DNA of 64,000 bases from Cyanobacteriota bacterium (GTDB lineage: Bacteria > Acidobacteriota > Vicinamibacteria > Vicinamibacterales > UBA2999). The position numbers and the translations under genes were made by a program. The notes under the pieces were generated by a model that was given only the letters and a program-made list of their open reading frames with translations, made no database searches and was not told where the DNA came from. Where the stretch lies: the NCBI GenBank assembly GCA_019752015.1, contig JAIEMQ010000005.1, positions 154,813-218,812 on the forward strand, read 5' to 3'. Of this stretch, positions 8,155 to 17,547 are shown one piece after another; within the stretch, counting starts at the first letter, position 1; every line of letters begins with the position of its first letter.

Positions 8155-9002
8155 GCGGGGATCAGGGATCGGGGATCAGGGATCGGCGCTGGCTGCTCCT
8201 GCTGAGCGTCGCCGGTCTCGTGATTAGTGCGTCTTCGGCCGGGGCACAAACGCCCCGGCTGTCCAACGGCCGGATCGAATCGCACGCGACGACCAGCATC
8301 GCGCGCGACGTCCCGGCCCTCGCCGCGACGCTCACCGAGCCGATGTGGATCGGCTACGCGCAGCCGATGATCGACGGCAATCACAACATGTGTGATTACT
8401 GGAACGACGGCCGGATGATGACGCAGTCGACCGATCCGATCCGGCTCGAGCCCGCGGGCTTCTTCTTCGTGATGTTCCGCGTCGAGAACAAGCAGATCAC
8501 GCGCATCCGCACCTTCTCGGCGAACTGCCCGCTCGATGCCGGCGGCAAGGCCGTGCACTGGTTCACGAACGTCAGCGTCAACGACAGCGTGAGCTACATG
8601 AAGACGTTCATGTCACCCACGCAGACGCGGAAGTTCAACGATTCAGCCGTGACGGTGCTCGCGCTGACCGAAGGCGATCAGCCGCTCAACGAGCTGTTGT
8701 CAATCGCGCGCGATGGATCGACGTCGAGCGTCAAGGGCAACGCGCTCTTCTGGCTGGCGCAGCGCGCCGGCGCGAAGTCGGTGGGCACCATCACCGCCGC
8801 GATCGAGAACGATCCCGACACCGAAGTGAAGAAGAAGGCCGTGTTCGCCCTCAGCCAGCTGCCGAGGGACGAAGGCGTGCCGCTGCTGATTCAGCAGGCC
8901 AGGTCCAACAAGAACCCCGTGGTCCGCAAGCAGGCGATGTTCTGGCTCGGCCAGTCGAAAGACCCCCGCGCGCTGAAATTCTTCGAAGATATTCTGAAGT
9001 AG
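8151..9002 (+). CDS. Secreted HEAT-repeat protein, partner of the preceding gene
   Basis: A protein of 283 residues starting at the ATG that overlaps the preceding stop. The first 13 residues (MSGDQGSGIRDRR) are encoded by a GGGATC repeat. A signal peptide core (WLLLLSVAGLVISASSAGAQ) follows. The middle (about 60-170) contains paired cysteines (MCDYWND and SANCPLD) likely to form a disulfide outside the cytoplasm. HEAT-like repeats occupy about 185-283 (GNALFWLAQRAG, VKKKAVFALSQLP, VRKQAMFWLGQSKDPRAL). Translational coupling suggests it works with the upstream HEAT protein. Function unknown. Confidence 0.75.
   Translation: MSGDQGSGIRDRRWLLLLSVAGLVISASSAGAQTPRLSNGRIESHATTSIARDVPALAATLTEPMWIGYAQPMIDGNHNMCDYWNDGRMMTQSTDPIRLEPAGFFFVMFRVENKQITRIRTFSANCPLDAGGKAVHWFTNVSVNDSVSYMKTFMSPTQTRKFNDSAVTVLALTEGDQPLNELLSIARDGSTSSVKGNALFWLAQRAGAKSVGTITAAIENDPDTEVKKKAVFALSQLPRDEGVPLLIQQARSNKNPVVRKQAMFWLGQSKDPRALKFFEDILK
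8155..8187. repeat. GGGATC(A/G) repeat at the start of the second HEAT gene
   Basis: Four units of GGGATCAGGGATC-type sequence extend the N-terminus in front of the signal peptide core. The same word occurs at 136-168. Confidence 0.7.
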
Positions 9003-9044
9003 ACGCTGCAATCTGCAGGCCGGACGGGCAGCCGCCCGGTCTCC

Positions 9045-9530
9045 ATGACCAATCCATTCTTCGAGCGTCCGACGCCGGCGCGCCGAATTCATCACGCCGA
9101 TCCCGAAGCCGAAAAAGCGGAAGACCGCCGATGCGCAATCGGAGCTCGGGCTCAGCGATCAGATGGGTCTGTCCTCGAAGGAGCAGAAATACGATCTGAC
9201 CTCGATCATCAACGAGGTGCGCCAGAACGTTGATGCCTGGCGGCAGCTGGCCCCCAGCCAGTGGCAGGTGACGCCGGAAACCGCGCGCCTTCTCCAGCAT
9301 TGGCGCCATCACGCCTTCAGCGGAGTGCGTCCGTTCTTCTGCCAGGTCGAAGCCGTCTGGTGCCGCACGAAATGCTCGAGGACATCAGGAAGGCGCGCAT
9401 TGTCATCACCAACTATCACGCCTTCAAACGCCGCGATCGCCTCGAGCTGTCCGCCGGCGGCCGCGCGCTGCTCACCGGCCGCACCGGACCTGACCTGGAG
9501 ACGATCGAAACCGAAGGGCAGATGCTGCAG
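9045..9530 (+). pseudogene. Remnant of a type III-restriction-like DEAD helicase
   Basis: Short matching segments appear in three frames. MTNPFFERP begins at 9045; RRAEFITPIPKPKKRKTADAQSELGL and SSKEQKYDLTSIINEVRQNVDAWRQ..WQVTPETARLLQHWRHHAFSGVRPFFCQVEAV follow to about 9355. Then PHEMLEDIRKARIVITNYHAFKRRDRLELSAGGRALLTGR and GPDLETIETEGQML run to about 9530. These are the N-terminus and a later helicase segment (VITNYHAFK) of a restriction-type helicase, with the Walker A region and the C-terminal half missing. Internal deletions and frameshifts make it non-functional. The remnant runs directly into the truncated fic gene. Confidence 0.75.
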
Positions 9531-9532
9531 AT

Positions 9533-10480
9533 GAGGAGATCCTCATCAATACCCTTGGCCTCCAGGAAGCCAAGGACAGCTCGGCCATCGAGAACATCGT
9601 CACCACGCACGACGAGCTGTTTCGGGCCGATGCCACCGAGGCCGGCCCGGCCAGGGAGGTCGCGCGCTACTCGGCAGCCTTGCGCGAAGGCTTCAAGCTG
9701 GTCTCGAAGCAGCGCCTGCTCACCACCAATCACATTCTGAAGGTCCAGGAAGTACTCGAGCCCGAGAAAGCGGGGCTGCGCCGCGTTCCGGGCACCACGC
9801 TCCGAGACGATGCGGGGCGCGTGGTCTATACGCCGCCGGCGCCGAACCATCTGGCCGATTTGATGGGCGAGCTCGATCAGTTCATCAATGACGAGGCGCG
9901 CTTCGACGCCGATCCGCTGATCAAGATGGCGCTGGTCCATCACCAGTTCGAGAGCATTCATCCGTTTTACGACGGCAACGGCCGCACCGGCCGAATCATA
10001 TGCGTGCTGTATATGGTCAAGGAAGGATTGCTGGACATCCCGGTCCTGTATTTGAGCCGGCACATCGTTCGCACCAAGTCTGAGTACTACCGGCTGCTCC
10101 AGGAGGTGCGCGATGAGGATGCGTGGGAAGCGTGGGTGCTGTACATGCTGACGGCGGTGGAGCAGACGGCAACGCAAGGCATTGCCAGCGTCGTGGCGAT
10201 TCGCGACCTGTTGCTCAAGGTCAAGCACAAGGTCCGTAAGGACTACAAGTTCTACAGCCGGGATTTGATCAACAACCTGTTCATGCATCCGTACACGAAG
10301 ATCGAGTACCTGCAGCGCGATATTGGCGTGAAGCGCCTCACGGCGACGCGTTACCTGGATGCGCTGGTCGAAGGCGGCATCCTGAAGAAGCAGAAGGTCG
10401 GCCGCACCAACTACTACATCAACCGGCCGTTGTTCAGGATTCTGGCCGGTGAATCGATGACCGAAGGTGAGGTCGCGTAG
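9533..10480 (+). pseudogene. Fic-family AMPylase gene, 5'-truncated at the helicase scar
   Basis: From 9533 the frame reads EILINTLGLQEAKDSSAIENIVTTHDELF and continues to 10480. SSAIEN fits the (S/T)xxxE(G/N) inhibitory motif of class II Fic proteins. The catalytic motif is intact, HPFYDGNGRTGR (HxFx(D/E)GNGRxxR), at about 9958-9993. A winged-helix C-terminal domain (RDIGVKRLTATRYLDALVEGGILKKQKVGRTNYYIN) follows. The family's first 60-80 residues are absent: sequence directly upstream belongs to a helicase remnant in another frame. A shorter product could start at the TTG at 9680, but it would lack the inhibitory helix. Whether any active protein is made is open. Confidence 0.8.
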
Positions 10481-10483
10481 CGG

Positions 10484-10545
10484 ATGGCGAAGAAAGCTAA
10501 AGCAAAGGAGAAGTCACCGAAGCAGGTCGAGGTGCTGCCGCTTCA
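10484..10545 (+). pseudogene. N-terminal stub resembling a DNA methyltransferase partner gene
   Basis: ATG follows the fic stop by three bases and reads MAKKAKAKEKSPKQVEVLPL before identity is lost at the 3' end of the converging antitoxin gene. Lys/Ala-rich starts of this form are typical of adenine methyltransferases encoded beside Fic and type III-like helicases. With only about 20 residues the assignment rests mostly on context. Confidence 0.35.
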
Positions 10546-10884
10546 CGCATGCGCTTCGACGACACGGACGCGTCCGCGCTGACGACGGCGCGGCTTGGCC
10601 CTGATGACGATCTCGACATCCTGACCCAGTGTGGTCAGCAGGCGCATCAAGCGCCCGCTCGAAAAGTTGGCGAGGCGACCATTGAGCAACGCCGACACTT
10701 TGGGCTGATCGATGCCCATAAGGCTGGCCGCAGCCACTTGGGTCAAACGGCGTTGCTTGACGATGTCCTGGATGCGGCTAGCGAGCTGAGCCTTTGCGAG
10801 TTCTTCTTCCGGCTCCGCGAAGCCCAGATCGGCGAACACGTTCCCGGAGCTCGGCGTAATCAGGATCGCTGACTTTTTCGCCAT
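10543..10884 (-). CDS. HigA-like XRE antitoxin
   Basis: The protein has 113 residues. An XRE helix-turn-helix occupies about 30-95 (LASRIQDIVKQRRLTQVAAASLMGIDQPKVSALLNGRLANFSSGRLMRLLTTLGQDVEIVI), the form found in HigA/MqsA-like antitoxins encoded after their toxin. The first 30 residues (VFADLGFAEPEEELAKAQL) match the family's N-terminal extension. The basic tail (RAKPRRRQRGRVRV) may contact DNA. It overlaps the toxin gene by 25 bases and should bind the inverted repeat in the promoter upstream of the toxin. The 3' end abuts the decayed fic/methyltransferase region. Confidence 0.88.
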   Translation of the reverse strand: MAKKSAILITPSSGNVFADLGFAEPEEELAKAQLASRIQDIVKQRRLTQVAAASLMGIDQPKVSALLNGRLANFSSGRLMRLLTTLGQDVEIVIRAKPRRRQRGRVRVVEAHA

Positions 10885-11252
10885 TGTGCGTAGTCCTCTC
10901 TTGCGCGGATGAGTCGAGCCTTGATCAGATCGATATCTGACTTGGGTGTCTCGATGCCCTTGCGAGACTTCTTATGGAAGGCATGCAGCACGTAAACGAC
11001 ATCGGCGAAGCGAACCGTGTAGGCAGCCCGGTAGGTTTCGCCATCGAAGTCGTCAACGACCTCCAGTACACCGGCGCCGCCGAATCCCTTCAGTGGCTTG
11101 GCAAAGGACGCCTTGGAGCCCGTCTGAGCCTTCCAGAGTGCCTGGCCAACGCGTCCCTTGACATCGGCAGGGAAGGCGCTCAGATCTTCCTTGCTGCTGC
11201 CGACCCAACGGACCGACTTCGCTTTAACATCTTCGAACGGCGCCTTCGACAT
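10860..11252 (-). CDS. HigB/RelE-like toxin (phage Gp49-like family)
   Basis: The protein has 130 residues. The core reads VRWVGSSKEDLSAFPADVKGRVGQALWKAQTGSKASFAKPLKGFGGAGVLEVVDDFDGETYRAAYTVRFADVVYVLHAFHKKSRKGIETPKSDIDLIKARL, the standard Gp49-like/HigB fold with the conserved YVLHAFHKKS segment. Such toxins cleave mRNA in association with the ribosome. The C-terminus is basic. It is the first gene of a two-gene toxin-antitoxin operon, with a clear promoter/operator just upstream. It appears intact although the surrounding island is decaying. Confidence 0.88.
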   Translation of the reverse strand: MSKAPFEDVKAKSVRWVGSSKEDLSAFPADVKGRVGQALWKAQTGSKASFAKPLKGFGGAGVLEVVDDFDGETYRAAYTVRFADVVYVLHAFHKKSRKGIETPKSDIDLIKARLIRAREDYAQWRKSQRS

Positions 11253-11266
11253 TTGGCGACAGACTC

Positions 11267-11295
11267 AGTATATGCCATTTCAGGCATAGCGACAA
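11267..11295 (-). promoter_or_regulatory. Promoter and operator of the HigBA-like operon
   Basis: On the minus strand TTGTCG (11295-11290) and TATACT (11272-11267) are separated by exactly 17 bases. The spacer holds a 6-bp inverted repeat, TATGCC-N6-GGCATA (11271-11288), a likely antitoxin operator that would occlude RNA polymerase. Confidence 0.7.
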
Positions 11296-11324
11296 CCCTG
11301 TGCGCTGTGCCGCAATCGCAGTAC

Positions 11325-12222
11325 TTACTGCGATCTCAAGGCCGTCAATGGATCAATCCTGGTCGCGCGCCGCGCCGGGAGCCAGACAGCGGCCACAGCG
11401 ACTACCGCCAGCAAGCTCGCAACAGCGACGAACACGATGGGATCGTGTGCTGTTACGGCGAACAGCCATCCAGCCATCAATCGCGTTAGGAAAAAGCGGC
11501 CACGGATCCCACGAAGATGCCGGCCACGATGACGCCGAGCGCTTGACCGAACAGGATGCGACGGACCTGCGATGCAGTCCCGCCAGGCGCCATGCGAATG
11601 CCGATCTCTTGAGTGCGAATTTGAACCGAATGAGCCGTGAGGCCGTAGACGCCAATCGTGGCGAGCAGCAATGCCGTGACCTCGAAAACCGTCATCAGCC
11701 ACATGTCGAATCGCGTCCGACCGGTCGATTCAGCGACCACGTCAGGCATCCAGCGAGTGCGCGCGACTGAGAGGCCGCTCGTCTGTTCAATCTCTCTCGA
11801 GATAAGCGTGCTCACGGCCTGCGACCGATTCTGGGTTCTCGCCATCCACACGATCGGCAGCAACCGCACGTTCAACGCTGTCACCCCATCAGGCACCTGG
11901 GCGACTGGCACATACAGCTCGGGCCTCGGATTCCGCGTCAGCCCTTGCCTGCGCACGTCTCGAACGATCCCAACGATCTGGCGAACCGGATCGGCCGCGT
12001 ACTCGGGCCGCATTCCACGTCCCACCGCAATCCGATCGTTGAGTGGATCCCCAGTCTTCCAGAACAGCCGGGCCATCGTCTCGTTGATCATGGCGACTCC
12101 GGGCGCGCTGGCTGTGTCGCGATCATCGAAGTCACGACCGCGCAATACGGGGATTCGGAGGACATCAAAATCTCCTGGCCGGAATCCGAATTCCTGACCG
12201 ACCTTGCAACCAATCAGTAGGC
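11325..12222 (-). pseudogene. C-terminal fragment of an ADOP/MacB-type ABC permease, frameshifted
   Basis: From about 12215 the minus strand reads GQEFGFRPGDFDVLRIPVLRGRDFDDRDTASAPGVAMINETMARLFW, the periplasmic MacB_PCD part. FtsX membrane segments follow (FEVTALLLATIGVYGLTAHSVQIRTQEIGIRMAPGGTASQVRRILFGQ). The frame stops at 11486. The last membrane helix and tail (DPIVFVAVASLLAVVAVAAVWLPARRATRIDPLTALRSQ) continue in another frame to 11325. The N-terminal half of the normal roughly 800-residue protein is missing. It is a truncated, frameshifted remnant of an acidobacterial duplicated orphan permease. Confidence 0.85.
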
Positions 12223-12455
12223 TTCATTCCATCCAAGGATTCGGAGTTACCGAGATGCGCAAGGCTGCCGTTTTCGGCGAGCCGCGCGTCCAGTTCAACC
12301 TCCGGACCGGCGCGGACAGCCGCCCGGGCATCGGCGTCGACGATCTGATCCGTATGGGCATCCGCGGCGCCACGCCCGGGACATCAAGGCACTGCAGGCG
12401 CAGGCCATGGCGCGTGCCGACGGATTCGCGCTGCAGACCCCCGGTGATGCCGTAG
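12223..12455 (+). other. Gene-poor stretch with a short protein-like fragment
   Basis: The plus strand can be read as GVTEMRKAAVFGEPRVQFNL and GVDDLIRMGIRGATP, which recall the repeated C-terminal motif (…DDLIRLRIHGV…) of some acidobacterial BlaR-like proteins, but in broken order and frames. I would not call a gene here. Confidence 0.25.
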
Positions 12456-12467
12456 ACTTGGCCATCC

Positions 12468-14093
<1,626 letters not shown>

Positions 14094-14207
14094 TCGAACG
14101 TGGCAGTTTTTGCGATCTGTTAAATCTCACGCTCGGCTCTCTTTTTCCGTTGCACCAGCCCTTCGACGATGAGACCGTCGTCGGTGGAACCATCAAGGAG
14201 GTTTGCA

Positions 14208-14474
14208 ATGGCGGGACGGGTACTGAATCCAGCGAGCTTTACAACCGATGACGAATTGGATGTTGTCACGTTGGAGCGCCTCGAGCGCCGGCTTGGCGAA
14301 GAGGGCGGCAGCCTGCGACTCGACATCAAGGACGTGCGCGGGGATATCAAGGACTTGCGCACGGAGATGAGCGATCGCAATGCGAGCATGTTGCGCTGGC
14401 TGCTCGGGTTTTTCGTTGCGCAGACAACGGCAATCGGGGCACTGATCGCCGCGCTGATGGCCGTGCTTCGATGA
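14208..14474 (+). CDS. Small coiled-coil protein with one C-terminal membrane helix
   Basis: The ATG at 14208 lies seven bases after AAGGAGG, one of the best ribosome-binding sites in the window, and is preferred to the earlier in-frame start. The 88-residue product has a charged coiled coil (SLRLDIKDVRGDIKDLRTEMSDRNASM) followed by a membrane helix (LLGFFVAQTTAIGALIAALMAVL) and ends directly after it. This plan resembles CCDC90/DUF1640-like small membrane proteins, but without recognisable family residues. No functional assignment is made. Confidence 0.65.
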   Translation: MAGRVLNPASFTTDDELDVVTLERLERRLGEEGGSLRLDIKDVRGDIKDLRTEMSDRNASMLRWLLGFFVAQTTAIGALIAALMAVLR

Positions 14475-14499
14475 GACGCTGCGCGCGGCCGTCCGGGAG

Positions 14500-14505
14500 T
14501 AGAAT
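14500..14505 (+). promoter_or_regulatory. -10 element for the M14 peptidase gene
   Basis: TAGAAT ends six bases before the ATG at 14512, the same spacing as for mscL, and no ribosome-binding site is visible. A leaderless transcript is likely. Confidence 0.45.
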
Positions 14506-14511
14506 CCCCGG

Positions 14512-17229
14512 ATGCGCAACACCCTTCGACTTTCTGTAATTCTCCTGGCGCTGCTCGCGCTGTCGTCCGGACGGATGACGGCTCAGCCCGTCGACTTCGC
14601 TCAGGACGTGCAGGCCGTTCCGCACCCTGATTCATATTTCGGCTTCAAGATCGGCGCCGACGGCGAGCTCGCGCGCTACCCGAAAATCCTCGAGTACTTC
14701 CAGCTGATTGCGAAGCAGACCAATCGCGTCAAGTACGAGGAGCTCGGCAAGACGACGATGGGGAACAGCTATCCGCTGTTGCGGATCAGCTCACCCGGGA
14801 ATCTCGCGAAGTTCGATCGGCTCGTCGAGATCAATCGGAGGCTCGCCGATCCGCGCGGCTTGTCCGAGGCCGAAGCGGAAAAACTCGCCGCTGAAGGGAA
14901 GCCCTTTTACTTCATCTACGCGACGATTCACTCGACTGAAGTCAGCAACGGCCAGGCGATCATCAACATCGTGCACCGGCTGGCGACCGGGAACACTCCG
15001 CAGATCCGCGAGATCCTCGACAACAGCGTCGTGCTGATGGTGCCGTCGCAGAATCCCGACGGCCAGGTGCTGGTGATCGATCACTGGTACAAGACGAAGG
15101 GCACGCCGTACCAGCGCGTGTTCCCGGACCTGTATCACAAATACGTCGGCCACGACGACAACCGCGACTGGTTCATGTTCACGCAGAAAGAAACGCGCCT
15201 GAACATCGAGGCGGTGCAGAACAAGTACAAGCCGATCATCACTCACGACATGCACCAGCAGGGCGGCAATGGCGCGCGCATTTTCGTGCCGCCCTTCACC
15301 GAGCCGTTCGATCCGAACATGCATCCGCTGCTGCGCATGCAGCAGAGCACGGTCGGCCAGGCGATGGCGCACGCGCTGCTGTCGGAAGGGAAGAAGGGCG
15401 TGGCGTGGGAAGACGCCTACGACATGTGGTCGCCGGCGCGCCAGTACATGGTCTACCACGGTCAGCCGCGCATCCTCACCGAGATTGCCAACAGCGCGCT
15501 TGCCGATCCGGTGAAGAGCTCGAATGGCCGTCCGCTCGGCTGGCAGGCACCGACGGCCCATTTCCCGGTGCCGTACGACAAGGACACCTGGACGCTCGGC
15601 CAGCAGGTTGATTACGGCGTGACGGCCGCACTCGCGGGCATGACCGAGGTGGCCAAGTACGGACGTAACTGGCTGATGAACTTCTATCGCGTCGGCCGCG
15701 ACATGTCGACCGGCATGAATGCCCCGTATGCGTACATCGTCTCTGCCGATCAGCGCGATAACTTCGGCGCCAGGGAGATGCTGGACATCCTCGAGTTCGG
15801 CGCCGTTGAGATTCATCGCGCAACCGCGGCGTTCACCGCGAACGGCAAGCAATATCCCGCGGGATCGTTTGTGATCAAAACGGCGCAGCCGTATGGCGGC
15901 TTCGCCAACACCATGCTGTCGATCCAGAGCTATCCGGACCTGCGGCTCTTCCCCGGCGGTCCGCCGGAGCCGCCGTACGACGTCACCGGTCACACGCTGT
16001 GGATGCTGACCGGAGCGAACGTCGACGTCGTCGCGAAGCCGTTCGACGCGGCGCTCGAGCTCGTCAGGAAAGTCGCGCCGATGACGGCAACGCTGGCGGC
16101 GAAGCCGAAGGGCGCGTATCTGATCGGCCCCGAAAGCTACGGCACGTTCAAGATGATCGCGCAGCTGCAGAAGGCGAACGTGCCCGTCTATCGCGCCTCG
16201 AAGTCATTCGATCGATATGCGCCCGGCACGTGGGTGATTCCATCGACGGCGGCCTCGCAGCCAATCGTCGAGAAATACGCGAAGGAGCTTGGCGTTCCGG
16301 TCAATGGCGTCGATGCGCCGCCGTCCGTCGAGGGCGAGCGGTTGAAACCAAATACGAAGGTCGGTCTCTATAAGGCGGCAGGCAACATGCCGGCCGGGTG
16401 GCAGATGTGGATGCTCGAGCAGTGGGGCATCAACCACGAAGTCATGAAGGCGCAGGACTTCAGCGGCGAGCTCAACGCGAGGTACGACGTCATCATCCTG
16501 CCGTCGGGCACGAGCAAGACACGCATGATCAACGGCCTCAATGCGAAGACCAACGATCCCGCCGAGTGGTCGTGGGCATTTGGCATCGGCGAAGGCGGCT
16601 GGGCGAATCTGAAGAAGTTCGTCGAGAACGGCGGCACGCTGCTCGCGATTGGCAGCGCCGTTGAAACCGCGCGCGACCTGCTCGATCTGCCGATCGAGTC
16701 CTCCCTGCCGCGCCGCGCCGCTGCACCCGCGCCCGCTCCTGGCGATCCGCTTCGCGACGCATTCACCAGCCCCGCGCGGCTGATGCAGACGCTTCGCGAT
16801 CGCGTTGCCGATCCGCAGTCGCTGTTCTACTGCCCGGGCTCGCTCCTCAACAACGAGTTCGATCCGGCGAACCCGATTGCGTGGGGCATGCCCGCGTCGT
16901 GGCCGGTGTTCTTCGATGATGACCAGGCGTATCGCATCCGTCCGGGCTTTGGCATCGATACCAGGGTCGTGTCGCGCTATCCGCGCGAGAAAGTGCTGGC
17001 CAGCGGCTGGCTGCTCGGTGAGGAGTACCTGAAAGATCAGGCCAACATCCTCTCGTTCAAGGTCGGCAAAGGCATCGTCGTCACCTACGGCAGCCAGATC
17101 GATTTCCGCGCGCAGCCGCGCGCCACCTGGAAGTTGATCTTCAACGGCATCTTCCACGGCCCGGCGACGCCGGTCACGGCGGCGCAGATGGGACGGCCGT
17201 CGAATACCGCGACGAACGAACAGCGGTGA
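14512..17229 (+). CDS. Secreted M14-family zinc carboxypeptidase
   Basis: The protein has 905 residues. A signal peptide (about 1-24) is followed by a peptide read from a palindromic DNA element (PVDFAQD). The M14 domain spans about 40-370. The zinc site is H140-x-x-E143 (ATIHSTEVSNGQ) with a third histidine near 245 (IITHDMHQQGG). The C-terminal part (about 500-880) has a glutamine-amidotransferase-like fold hint (VIILPSGTSKTRMI, GGTLLAIGSA). It likely cleaves peptides in the periplasm or outside the cell to provide amino acids. A second large member of the same group lies at 59454. It is transcribed alone from a likely leaderless promoter. Confidence 0.9.
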   Translation: MRNTLRLSVILLALLALSSGRMTAQPVDFAQDVQAVPHPDSYFGFKIGADGELARYPKILEYFQLIAKQTNRVKYEELGKTTMGNSYPLLRISSPGNLAKFDRLVEINRRLADPRGLSEAEAEKLAAEGKPFYFIYATIHSTEVSNGQAIINIVHRLATGNTPQIREILDNSVVLMVPSQNPDGQVLVIDHWYKTKGTPYQRVFPDLYHKYVGHDDNRDWFMFTQKETRLNIEAVQNKYKPIITHDMHQQGGNGARIFVPPFTEPFDPNMHPLLRMQQSTVGQAMAHALLSEGKKGVAWEDAYDMWSPARQYMVYHGQPRILTEIANSALADPVKSSNGRPLGWQAPTAHFPVPYDKDTWTLGQQVDYGVTAALAGMTEVAKYGRNWLMNFYRVGRDMSTGMNAPYAYIVSADQRDNFGAREMLDILEFGAVEIHRATAAFTANGKQYPAGSFVIKTAQPYGGFANTMLSIQSYPDLRLFPGGPPEPPYDVTGHTLWMLTGANVDVVAKPFDAALELVRKVAPMTATLAAKPKGAYLIGPESYGTFKMIAQLQKANVPVYRASKSFDRYAPGTWVIPSTAASQPIVEKYAKELGVPVNGVDAPPSVEGERLKPNTKVGLYKAAGNMPAGWQMWMLEQWGINHEVMKAQDFSGELNARYDVIILPSGTSKTRMINGLNAKTNDPAEWSWAFGIGEGGWANLKKFVENGGTLLAIGSAVETARDLLDLPIESSLPRRAAAPAPAPGDPLRDAFTSPARLMQTLRDRVADPQSLFYCPGSLLNNEFDPANPIAWGMPASWPVFFDDDQAYRIRPGFGIDTRVVSRYPREKVLASGWLLGEEYLKDQANILSFKVGKGIVVTYGSQIDFRAQPRATWKLIFNGIFHGPATPVTAAQMGRPSNTATNEQR

Positions 17230-17271
17230 CGGATCGTAAACACGCGTTCGGGCAATGGGTGGCGACGCTGA

Positions 17272-17547
17272 TCGATCGCCTGCGTGCCGACCAACAAAGC
17301 GGCCGAGAAAAACTCGATCGTCGTGCGCCTCGACGTTGCGGCGCGCGATGAGCTGCTCGCCGCGGAGCCGAACGTCTATTACCTCAAAGAGCACTATGTG
17401 AATTACCCTTGCGTTCTCGCGAGGCTCGGGAAGATCCACCCGGATGCGCTGCGCGACCTGGTGGGGATGGCGTGGGCCTACGTGAACGCCAGGGCGCCCC
17501 GCCGGCGGACGGTGAAGGCGAAAGCCAGGAAAAGGAAATCGCGATGA
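17272..17547 (+). CDS. MmcQ/YjbR-like protein, N-terminally short
   Basis: The frame reads SIVVRLDVAARDELLAAEPNVYYLKEHYVNYPCVLARLGKIHPDALRDLVGMAWAYVNARAP, the C-terminal two thirds of the MmcQ/YjbR DNA-binding-like fold. The usual N-terminal 30-40 residues are absent: a stop lies at 17269 and the first possible start is a GTG at 17284. It is therefore either a short variant of about 87 residues or a 5'-truncated remnant. Its stop overlaps the ATG of the M28 peptidase gene, which could keep it as an upstream coupling frame. Confidence 0.6.
   Translation, partial: SIACVPTNKAAEKNSIVVRLDVAARDELLAAEPNVYYLKEHYVNYPCVLARLGKIHPDALRDLVGMAWAYVNARAPRRRTVKAKARKRKSR

Noticed and set aside
9680..10480. Intact Fic gene from the TTG at 9680
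   Set aside because: Clear family sequence continues upstream to 9533 in the same frame, so the TTG is internal; the gene is 5'-truncated rather than short.
14791..17439. Two long minus-strand frames opposite the M14 peptidase
   Set aside because: Arg-rich translations with no recognisable motif, fully inside a good coding gene.
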